A DNA stretch of 64,000 nucleotides, taken from positions 62,001-126,000 of the forward strand of contig WEDG01003376.1 in NCBI GenBank assembly GCA_017591395.1, read 5' to 3'. Both the position numbers and the translations under genes were made by a program. The stretch is from Schistocephalus solidus. Taxonomy: Eukaryota > Platyhelminthes > Cestoda > Diphyllobothriidea > Diphyllobothriidae. Below are positions 55,306 through 64,000 of the stretch, one piece after another. Below the pieces are notes generated by a model. That model was not told where the DNA came from and made no database searches. It was given only the letters and a program-made list of their open reading frames with translations. How positions within the stretch are numbered: the first letter of the stretch is position 1; every line of letters starts with the position of its first letter.

Positions 55306-55789
55306 AGGAAAAGAAAGCTCGCTGGATAAGCAACAGGACTGACATCATGGGCTTGTCTATCATAGAATATTTCAGTGAGGAAATAAGTGAACTCGTGATC
55401 CACACAGCCAAGTTCTTGTAGACGTCAACTTCTCACAATGTTAGCCCATTCAGACTGCAGCCCATTAGGTTCAGCCATCTGCTTCCACCGAATCGTAGAA
55501 TATTGCACTTAATTACATTAAACGGCAAAAACAGCCATCTGAAGATTGCTAGAGACGATTTAGTTTTGTTTGCAAAATCTCGACTTCAGTTCTGATAACG
55601 CTACAAAGCTCTGTGTAATCGGCAAACATAGTGATATCGGCAGTTTGACCGTCTTCTTCAACTATGTCCATCGTATACTCCACAATACGGTTGTTCAGGG
55701 ACGGTGACTTGCACTTGATCACAGTGAGGATAGATGTATCGATGTATCTACCTCACTCTCTTCCACTTCCTCATCTTGACCCGGTGACA
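55306..55789. other. No gene seen
   Basis: Possibly the 5' remains of the PLE copy; nothing specific is recognisable. Confidence 0.35.
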
Positions 55790-56425
55790 AGACAGATTCA
55801 AGAAGACCGGAGATGGGAGAGGGAGCAGGCCTACGCACTATGGTCCAACACCAAACAAGAACAAAACAGCATAAGAGAGGGGCGGCTTGGATCCCAACGA
55901 AGTGGGTTTGCCATAAAGGCCACAGTAAGAAGGAGCCATTGCAACCTGACTCTCATTCCGCCAGTCAGCCGCTCCGCAAAAACACAAACTGGGCTGACCA
56001 CGGGGTCCAAGTTGTCCCGTCAGTTGGCAACCTTCCAAGCCACGGCTCTTAGCGCACCGTGATAGTTTCAAGTGCGTCAGATTGTTTATAGTGGGGAAAA
56101 TGCGCTGAACCGTTGACCTCACTCTTTCCCCCACCCCCCACAATCCGACCACCGTCCGAGCCGATCATTTGTCTGATGCGGGAGTGGGCGCATTGGTTGA
56201 TGGGCCGGCGTACCCATCTACGTGCGCCACAGCACGACTTGGCCCCCTTAGCGCACACACCAGGATTCATAAAGCCAGGGGGTACGATGGAGCCATCGCC
56301 GTCTGACCCCTATTCCGTTGGTCAGCCACTCAACTCAAAACACACACTGGGTCGACGGCATGGTCTGGTTTAAGCGTCAGTTGACAACCTTCTAAGCCAT
56401 GGTTTCTAGGATGCCGTGATATTCT
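55790..56425 (-). repeat. Dispersed repeat A, copies 5 and 6, downstream of RTE LINE copy 1
   Basis: Two consecutive pieces in the same (minus) orientation: 56425-56246 starts in the middle of the repeat ('accatggcttagaaggttgt') and 56245-55790 starts further upstream in it ('gcgcccactcccgcatcaga') and covers 'cactataaacaatctgacgc' and 'gtggcttggaaggttgccaa'. The start sequence also occurs in copy 1 at about 3470. Confidence 0.75.
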
Positions 56426-56505
56426 CAGGTAAATGATGATGGCGAGGGTGTTCCTCATGTATTGGTGGAGGTACTCTGCGTTGATGTGGTTTAGCCTATG
56501 GAGGT

Positions 56506-57113
56506 TTACCACAGGTTATCCTGGAGCCACATGTTACCTAATATGCCCATGCGGTGAGTAAATGCGCGACGGTAGTGAGAACAGTGGATGGGGTGATCTC
56601 TGCTGTGGGCTGGTGACCCAGGCACTGGTTCACCAGTCTCTGTGTGATAGATTTTCAAGTGACCGACCAGGTCAATGCATAAGGTGTATGTGCGGTCACA
56701 ATGAGGACAGTTTAGGACCGAGTCCCCATCGCTGGTATAGGTGGTGGTAGTGGTGGCGGTGGTGACGGCGGTGGTGTCGGTGGTGGTGGGGGCGGAGGTA
56801 TCTGGTGAAGAGCATTGAGATGTGGTCCGTACGATGGTGGGAGTGGGAGAATTGGTGCCAGTGGAGACTGTTGGGGCTCCGGATAAGGGTTGGCAGAAGT
56901 TGAAGTGGTTGGCTTGTTGTTTCATTGCGTCAGAGGTTCTCCGACCGGGCCAATTCGCGCGCGGAAGGTGCGTGTACAGTGTGGGCATGTTGTGAGGGCT
57001 TGGGCATTGGCGGTGTTGATCCGTGGCACTGGTGACTTTCGTGCCGCCCTTTTGGCCTTGGCAGCGGCAATCCGGTTGGCTTCATAGATAACTGCTCTTA
57101 TCTTCACTGTCAT
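56506..57113 (-). pseudogene. RTE LINE C-terminal tail: Ala/Lys-rich helix and C2H2 zinc fingers
   Basis: 57113 downwards reads YEANRIAAAKAKRAARKSP, then TCPHCTRTFRARIGPVGEP (first finger, second His lost). After a frame change, 56988-56506 gives a Thr/Ser-rich linker, NCPHCDRTYTLCIDLVGHLK IYH, a TETGEPVPGSP linker and HCSHYRRAFTHRMGILGNMW, a third finger with a lost Cys and His. The fingers probably bound nucleic acid in active elements. Confidence 0.85.
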
Positions 57114-57690
57114 CTTCCATGCTGATCGGTTCCGGGTGAGGTCCTCCCAGTTTTCCGGGTCGATTTACAGTTGCTTCAGGGAGGTCTTCAGAGTCCTTGT
57201 AGCGTCGCATTTGACCCCTTGTCAACGAGAACCCGCGGCGACATCTTCATAGAAGAGTCGTTTGAGTAGTCACTTGTCCTCCATCCTCACGAGCTTGCCG
57301 CTCCAACGCAGTTGCAGTTTTCTCAGCAAAACGTAGATGCTGAAAAGGCCTGTTCGTTCCAGAACTGCTGGGTCCGGGATCCGGTCTTGCCAGACCAGCT
57401 TCAGTATTCTGCGGAGGCAGCTGAGATTGAATTGGTTGAGCTTACGTGCCTGCTTCTTGTACGTCCTCCAGGTCTACTATCCATACAGCAGCTTCGGAAA
57501 GCTGACAGCTTTTTACATCTGGAGCTTGGTGCTGAGGTGGAGACCGTGTCGAATCCAGATGATGTCCTGAATGTGTCAGAAGGCTTGACCTGCTTTGGCG
57601 ATTTGGTGGGCGACTTCATCATCGATTTTGGTGCTTCGAGCGAGGTTGCTGCCCAAATAGATGAAGGTGTCCACGGCTTTCAGTTGAGTG

Positions 57691-58746
57691 TCATTCACAC
57701 TGATGCGAGCTGCGATGTAGGTGGTATTGGGTGGCGGCTGACCACTCTATCTCCGTGTTGGTGCGCAGTCCAAAATTGTAGCAAGTGGCAGCGAATAGGT
57801 CCATGCTCCTTTGTATGTCCCTCTCTATCGCTAAATTGAGAGCGCAGTCGTCAGCGAAGAGAAGATCGTGGATCGTGGCTGGGAATGCACGTGACTGGGA
57901 GTGCATCCGCCGTTGATGGAGGAGTTAGCCATCCATCCGGTAGGCGAGGCGGATCCCGGGGCGTTCGTCCCGGTAGGCGTCCATGAACATGGCAGTGAGC
58001 ATGAGACTGAAGAGAGTCGGTGCTTCACTCCGTTGGTCACTTCGAAGGTTTCTGAGACAGCTCCGTTGTCCGTGATGTGCGTCAACTTGCCATCATGGAG
58101 CTGACGTATCACGTGAGTGAATCGTACGTAACAGCCCAATTTCTGCATGCTCTTCCTTAGTCCTTCACGATTCACTGAGTCAAAGGCGTTCGTCAGGTCC
58201 ACGAAGGTAAAGTTGAGGTGAGTACACATCTCCTGGCACTTTTTTTGCAGATGACGCATGGCAAAGATCATGTAGGTGGTGCCGCGGTGACGACGGAAGT
58301 CGCATTGACTTTCCAAAAGAAGTCCTTGTTCCAGGTGGCTGTTGAGGCGATTGGGGAGAATGTGGACGGAGATTTACCCCAGCTAGGTTGTGCATTGAGA
58401 TTCCTCAGTGGTTGTCACAGAGTTGGCATTTCCTCTTCTTCTTGTGGATATGGACGCTTGTGGCATCCTTGAAATCCTGAGGGACCTGTCTTTAGCGCCA
58501 CATCTCCTGGAAAGAGTGTTGTGAGCTGATGTATTATTTGAGGGCCGCCATGCTTGTTAATTTCAGCAGGGATCGTGTCTGATCCAGGTGCTCTCCCGCT
58601 GGAGAGTTTCTGCACGGCCCTGATGGTTTCTCGGAGATAGGACAGGAGATCGAGGTCGGCGTTGGTTTCCACTTGAAGCAGTCGGTCGATGGCGGCGTCG
58701 GAGATGGTGAAGCGCCAGTTAGGAGCGCTTCTGAAGTGCTCGGCAC
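57691..58746 (-). pseudogene. RTE LINE reverse transcriptase, frameshifted
   Basis: Contains LSSGRAPGSDTIPAEINKHG, ESQCDFRRHRGTTYMIFAMR, FTFVDLTNAFDSVNREGL and, in another frame, IHDLLFADDCALN. The catalytic FADD (about 57847-57858) is intact, but several frameshifts separate the motifs. Confidence 0.88.
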
Positions 58747-59141
58747 AGCGCTTCAGGATTTTCGTCTTCTCAGTGAGTGGGGTAGTTCCGTCAGTTCCAT
58801 TCGTTGCGGTCTGCGTACCCCTGGATCTTCTCGGCCTTGCGAACCATCCCGTTGTCCTTTATTTTCAGCAGCCGCTGCCGTACAAGACGGCGGTCTCGAT
58901 AGAAGGCTGCCTTGTTTGCATCTGTAGGGCGGTCAACTTAGGCTTTGTGCAACCTGTTTTTTTTCTCTGAGCAGATTGTTATGGCTGCGTCGTTTTTATC
59001 GAAGCAGTCCTGGTGGTGACGGCGTGAGCGGTCGAGGACATCCAAGACGGTGGATTGGATCGTGTCCTTCATTTGGCGCCAGCGGTTCTCCACGGAGTCG
59101 TCCTCATCGGCGTCTGAAAGGTTGCCCAATCAGTAAGCCAG

Positions 59142-59960
59142 TTAGTTGCTAAAAATGGAGATGGTGAGCAGGCACATTAAAAAAATAGTATTCATCTTAC
59201 ATGGTGGTCGTTTACCTTGGGGTCTCCTGCGTGGCTGCAGGCGAAGCCTCATCTTGCAGGTGACGAGGCGATGACCCATCCATCCGTCAGCACCGGGGAT
59301 CGCCTTTGCCACCAGCATGTCCTGTTGATCTCGCCTCCGGATGAGGACATAATCCAACAGGTTTCAGTGGCTCGAACGGGAGTGCATCCAGATCACCTTC
59401 TGCCGCATCGAGAGGCAGAAGAAGGTATTGGTCAGGATGAGGCCGTGCTCGGCGCAGGTTCGTATGAGGAGAAGACCATTGTCATTGAAACCGTTGAGAC
59501 CATGGGGACCCAGAACTACTCTCCATGTGGCATTGTCTGTGCCAACAAGGGCATTAAAGTCACCAAGGACAAGAAACTTATCCGCCTTCTGCAAAGTCAC
59601 CATCAGGGCGTGCAGATCCTCATGGCATTTATTCTTTGCTCGTCGGAGCTCGTCATTGAGGAGGAAGGGAAGAGAGCGTAGGCTCTGACGATGATGGCGA
59701 GGTTGTCCTCCCGAAGAAGCAGGCGGAGGCTGATCAGGCGATCATTGATGCCCCTTGGCAGACAGGGTAGACGTCCCTAGGATGTCATTCCGTATGGCAA
59801 AGGCGACACCAGCATCGCGTGGCTCTGTCTTTAGGTGACTACTCCAGAAGAAGGTGTAGCCGGCACCCACCTCATCCAACTGACCCTGCTCACAGAATCG
59901 GATCTCGCTGATAGAAGCAATGTCCACCTTGTATCGCGCCAGTTCTCGAGCAAATAGCAT
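59142..59960 (-). pseudogene. RTE LINE endonuclease (EEP) domain, frameshifted
   Basis: ARELARYKVDIASISEIRFC with the catalytic Glu region, GAGYTFFWS, then RRDAGVAFAIRNDILG; a new frame carries [20 protein letters not shown], with the GDFNA motif, and [19 protein letters not shown]; a third carries LDYVLIRRRDQ... GADGWMGHRLV, where SDHR/TDHR is replaced by MGHR. So the final catalytic Asp is lost as well. Confidence 0.85.
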
Positions 59961-60299
59961 CGTTCTGCGTTCCTACCAGTTGCTCCTCAGAATTTCTAAA
60001 ATGGATCAAACAATCCAGACGGTTAGAGTGAACGGGCTCACCCGATCAGCCCGGGGGTACTCTGGAGGGTACTGTGGGGGTTGGGAGAGGAGTTGTTGTT
60101 ATTGTTTAATGGTTTTTCGACTGCATAATTGCAACCTGCGAGCCACGACCTGCCACAGCTCTCGTGAGACACAGCATTTGTTTAGGGCTCATTTTCCCTC
60201 CCCCTCCCCCGTGAGGGGTAAGCAGTTTTGTCCCTAAATAGATGGATAGATAGGGTTGCTTAGTCATCCCAGGCGGTTACCGAACTCTACTATAGGTCA

Positions 60300-60667
60300 T
60301 GCTTTGGGTTAGTGAGAGAACGACCGATTCACCTTGGCCGCCAACGTGATTGCTGTCGCGCCCGCCATATAATTTTTCAACCTTGTGGGGAAGAGTGAAG
60401 GGTGAGTGACGAGGGAGGAGGAGAGGGGTGGTGAGCAGGCAGGAGGGGAGAGAAGGGAGGGAGGGTAGGGAGGAGAAGACCTTGGGGAAGGACAGGGAGA
60501 AGGGAGCAGGCGTACCGGGTGTGGAGACCCACAAGACACCGGAGACCCTCACCTGGTTTAGCCCGCCGGTCGTGACGGTTGCCCGAGGTGTGGCCGCTGG
60601 GAAGAACCCAACTTCGAGGAGCCACAGGTGCGAGCTTGGAAACTGTTAGATGCGGCAACAGGACCAT
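60300..60667 (-). repeat. Likely 5' UTR of the RTE LINE; purine-rich tract
   Basis: 60395-60515 is a G/A-rich run on the plus strand (pyrimidine-rich on the LINE strand). The flanking sequence to 60667 has no domain-bearing ORF. Position just upstream of the endonuclease, and my memory of this sequence type preceding such LINEs, are the only evidence. Confidence 0.4.
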
Positions 60668-61239
60668 TCAGCATCTGTTCGTTGAAAATGGAGCGACCAA
60701 ATGCCACCTGTGTGGTGCTCCCCTAACTAGTACCCTCTACGCCCCGGTTATTTACATAAGTGCATGCGAAAAACAGTCATTGTCTAGTTGAAAATAGTAA
60801 ATATAAACTACTACTTACGTATTGTAAGCAGTGTAATCACATATAATTACGAGACAGCTGATGTATAAGAAGCATGATTCGTGGTTGGGGGGAGTTCAGT
60901 TATATGAATCCACACACTTGGAGAGGATAAAAGGCTTTGGTTTTTCAACTCCAAGGTCAAGTGAAGATAGACATGGAGTCACACCGCACAACTGTTTTAA
61001 TTTTAAATTGTTACAGAGTCCACTTGTTGCTGCAGTATATGTTTGTCAAGCTGATGTTTGAATGTCTCCACAGACTGGGACATTACAATCGCTTTGGGCA
61101 AGCTGTTCTACTTTTCCTTGGCATGGTTTGAGAAAAAATAGTTTTTTACATCCAATTTTCTTTGAGGTACAATACTTTGAAGGGATGGCTCCGGAGGTTA
61201 TTTGTAATGACGAGTTTGAAGAATTAATCGCAAAGGAGG
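60668..61239. other. No gene seen
   Basis: A/T-rich, with short ORFs lacking any recognisable motif. Confidence 0.4.
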
Positions 61240-62290
61240 GCTGAGTTCAAGCCACGTACGGTACGGAAAGACTGTAACAAGTCTCTGCGAAAGTGCCTAT
61301 AACTTAGAGGATAGAGGTTTAGTTGATTTAGACGGATCTATATGGCAGTGCAACTTGACCTCGTATTTCTTGTCTCCACATCCTTTCGAGTAGGTTGTAA
61401 TCCTGCTGCGTGCAGGGTCTCCAGGCATAAATCAAATATTCAAGATGCAGCCTTACGAAACTTCATAAAAATAATTGTCATCGAAAACTGTAAATGCCCG
61501 CTTGATGACGTACAGCGCTGAAATTGCTTTTTTTAGCCACCTTGCAACCTTGTATAGTAGGCTTTAGTTTCTCTGTCTCTTCAGTGTTTCGGTTTCGCAG
61601 AGTGATATTTCGTTCAGATATCAGATGCTGATATATCCGCAAATATAGCCCAGTCACAGTTTAATTCCTGTACACAGCCGTTGATGAACAAGAGAAAAAG
61701 GGTCGGTCCGAGCATTGAACCTTGCGGGACTATAATCTATATGACTGTGAACATTAATCGTAGTCCCGTACACAGATAACAGCAAGAGATTCTTGTGCGG
61801 GACACTTTTGATGGCCTTCTGGAAACCAATGAAAGCCGCATGCGCTGTCTTTTGCACTGAGTGCTCCTGTCCATCTATATATCATATAAAGTAAGTTCGT
61901 TACACACTATCTCTTTCTACGGAATCTATTATGCGCATGTGAAAGTCGTTTTTGTTGCTCTAAGAAACACATTGGCTCTTGTTTTCTTACATTTTTTCCA
62001 TCGTTTAGTAGCAGATCATAATACAGTTGATTGGTCTGTAATTATTCGCGGGTGACTTTACTGACCCTTCATATAGTGGTGTAATTCATGCATATATCCA
62101 ATAGATGTGGTAAGAACTGGAATCGAACGACGATTGGAAAAGAATGGACGGTGATTTGGTTATTTCCTCAGTGAGCTCCTTAAGTAATCTGCGCGTTTTG
62201 CCATTTGGAGCTGGGAATCTTGACTCATTTAGCGCCAACCACTCTTTGCAAACGGTCGCTTCGGCAAAATTTACAGCCTTAGCCATTGGA
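61240..62290 (-). mobile_element. Decayed LINE reverse transcriptase (minus copy of a head-to-head pair)
   Basis: From 62286 downwards: APNGKTRRLLKELTEEITKS (RT motif SPGPDGIPARLLKEL), then at 61857 AAFIGFQKAIKSVPHKNLLL (AFIDFQKAFDSVPH), LGPTLFLLFINGCVQELNCD, IFAD (catalytic region, then a stop) and, near 61440-61300, LEYLIYAWRPCTQQDYNLLE. Broken by many stops. CR1/Jockey-type by motif. Confidence 0.75.
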
Positions 62291-62310
62291 CCTTCATCTT
62301 AGTCGTAGTT

Positions 62311-64000
62311 GTGAGAAGGAAATTCGCTAGTTGTTTAGATCTCGTCTTCACTAAAGATCTTGACAGTATAGACGAGGTACACTGCCTTCCTCCACTTGGT
62401 CGAAGTGATCAAGCAGTACTTTCATGGGAGTATGGTTTATATTCTGTGCCATCTGCAAATAATGAAACCAGACCCAATATATGGCGAGGAGACTTTTGCA
62501 AGATGAGAGTTGAGGCATCACGAATAGACTGGGATCTTCTCTTCTCCGGGAATGTCACTGAGGACTGAAATTTATTTAAGGAGCGTTTGTTTAATCTAAT
62601 AAAATGCCATTGTCCGGCGTCACAACTTAGGATATTAAACAGACCACAGTGGTTAACAAGGGATATAAAAAGGGAGCTTTACAGGAAAGGAAGTCTTTTG
62701 AAGAAATTTTGCCGATCGAATGAAAATTTAGCCTTGCAAGCATACAAAACTCGAAGGAACAAGGTTAAAAGCTTGATGTTCAAAAGCCGACGGGATTACG
62801 AGAGGGATTTGCTCCAGCGAGCAGTTCACAATCCCAAATTGCTCTACAGCTATGTAAGAAAAATCGCATGTAGCAGGAACCCGATTCCTGTTATGAGAAA
62901 CGATGACGGTTTCAAGATATCAGAAAGGAAGAACAAAGCTGAAAATTTTTCACAGTTCTTTCAGTTGGTTTTCACCAGAGAAGCTGCTTTATTCCATCTA
63001 GTTACGAGACTATGGGAACGCCAATTATTCATGATATGCTCTTTCGAGAAAAGACGGTCTTGGAAGAACTAAAAATTTTGAAGGCATGCAAATCCCCTGG
63101 TCCCGAAGAGATTCCAGTAAAGCTACTCCTCGAACTTGCTCGAGAGCTGGCGAAACTGCTATCCTTTCTGTGCCAGAAATCGTACGATACGGGAATTCTT
63201 CCTACCGACTGAAAAACAGCCCACATCACACCGCTTCACAAAATTGGAAGTCGTGCATTTGCTACAAACTACAGACCTGTCAGCCTGACCTCAATCTGTT
63301 TCAAGGTTATGGAGAAGGTTATCAAAAAGGAATTGATTAAATATTTAGAAACCAGTAAACTCTTATCAACTGTAAAATACGGTTTTCGTAGGGGAAGATC
63401 GTGTGTTACGAAATTACTTTATAAGATGCAAAGCTGGATAAAAGCACTTGACGCCAAAGACAATGTGCATGTGGCCTACATTGATTTCCAGAAGGTCTTC
63501 GATAGTGTTCCACACCAGTGTCTCCTTTAAAAAGTGAGAATGTTTGGTATTTGAGGCAAAATTCTCACGTGGATCAAGAATTTTCTCGTTGGTCGTTCCC
63601 ATGTGGTCTTTTTGTAGGCAGATCGTGATCAAAGCGCTCAGTCATCGAGAGGGGAGTCCCACAAGGTTCAGTGCTCGGACCAATCCTATTTCTCTTGTTC
63701 ATCAATGATTAAGTACAGGAATTGGACTGTGACTTTGCTTCATTCGTGGAAGATATAAAAATCTGGAAAGTTATCCACAATGCTGCCGATGGATACGATT
63801 TGCAAGAAAATCTTCGTCGATTAGACGAGTGGTCCCGCAAATGGCTCTTGTCCTTCAACTCAAACAAATGCGCCCTGCTACGTCAAGTATATCGAAATCA
63901 GGTCACTGATATGTGACCCTACTAGTTGAATGGTTTGCCACTCCGAGAAGCACACACAGAAGGATCTTGGAGTTTGGATGAAAGACAACCTGAAGTCTTC
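62311..64000 (+). mobile_element. Decayed LINE ORF2, plus copy of the head-to-head pair, cut by the window edge
   Basis: Begins inside the endonuclease: CLDLVFTKDLDSIDEVHCLP, then GRSDQAVLSW (SDH-type motif with His lost). The connector 62587-63072 reads RPQWLTRDIKRELYRKGSLL and YERDLLQRAVHNPKLLYSYV. RT: CKSPGPEEIPVKLLLELARE (63080), NYRPVSLTSICFKVMEKVIK (63270), YGFRRGRSC, VAYIDFQKVFDSVPHQCLL, GVPQGSVLGPILFLLFIND (63650) and SFVEDIKIWKVI at 63740. The catalytic FADD is FVED. Frameshifts and stops occur at about 62568, 63040, 63210, 63530 and 63710. Confidence 0.85.

Larger units (their letters stand above)
56506..60002 (-). mobile_element. RTE-type LINE with C-terminal C2H2 zinc fingers, copy 1, near full length but broken
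   Basis: Minus-strand order: endonuclease (59960-59142), linker (59129-58938), RT (58746-57691), RT C-terminus (about 57690-57110), zinc-finger tail (57113-56506). The element type is very common in diphyllobothriidean tapeworm genomes (from memory), where annotation tools often label it 'endonuclease-reverse transcriptase' or 'craniofacial development protein 2'. Many frameshifts show it is inactive. Sequence 60667-60300 may be its 5' UTR. Confidence 0.88.

Noticed and set aside
55030..55342. Treating 55305-55030 as a separate host gene
   Set aside because: It lies directly upstream of the dead PLE RT on the same strand and shows no domain. A degenerate N-terminal PLE part is simpler.

Overview
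Eukaryotic genomic DNA from a flatworm, most likely a diphyllobothriidean tapeworm (Spirometra / Dibothriocephalus / Schistocephalus type). The assignment rests on repeat families that I recognise from memory: an RTE-type LINE whose ORF ends in C2H2 zinc fingers, Penelope-like elements (PLEs) with a GIY-YIG domain, and decayed CR1/Jockey-type LINEs. No database search was possible. There is no bacterial, CRISPR or operon-like structure.

Two host genes are supported. (1) A minus-strand gene of about 30.7 kb (44494 down to 13753) encodes a 'large Rab' GTPase of the CRACR2A/EFCAB4-RASEF type: N-terminal EF-hands, a long coiled coil, an acidic linker and a C-terminal Rab domain ending in a CC prenylation motif. 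I rebuilt it from 12 exons. All splice phases agree, and the joined frame is 587 codons plus stop once one extra T is ignored. That T breaks the Rab domain in exon 10. (2) An intronless, very divergent rhodopsin-type GPCR (46666-47757, plus strand) lies about 2.2 kb upstream of the Rab gene and is transcribed divergently from it.

The rest is repeats. 1-3012: LINE (minus), ORF1 and ORF2 both broken, running off the left edge. 3.4-13.7 kb: dispersed repeat A copies, a foldback element with ~310-bp arms, a tRNA-derived SINE and repeat B. 13.7-44.5 kb: the Rab gene, whose introns hold two truncated LINE 3' ends, a PLE fragment between inverted repeats with a hammerhead-ribozyme-like core, a MITE-like element, a 2.2-kb tandem duplication with its own inverted repeats, a GC-rich block and, in intron 1, about 1 kb of (GAT)n followed by (GAG)n. 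49.4-60.7 kb: two minus-strand copies of the zinc-finger RTE LINE, each followed by repeat A, with PLE fragments and tRNA-like relics between them. 61.2-64 kb: two decayed LINEs arranged head to head.

Functionally, the Rab gene probably links Ca2+ sensing (EF-hand) to vesicle trafficking, and the GPCR would be a plasma-membrane receptor. Nothing in the sequence shows that the two work together. The mobile elements are nearly all broken.
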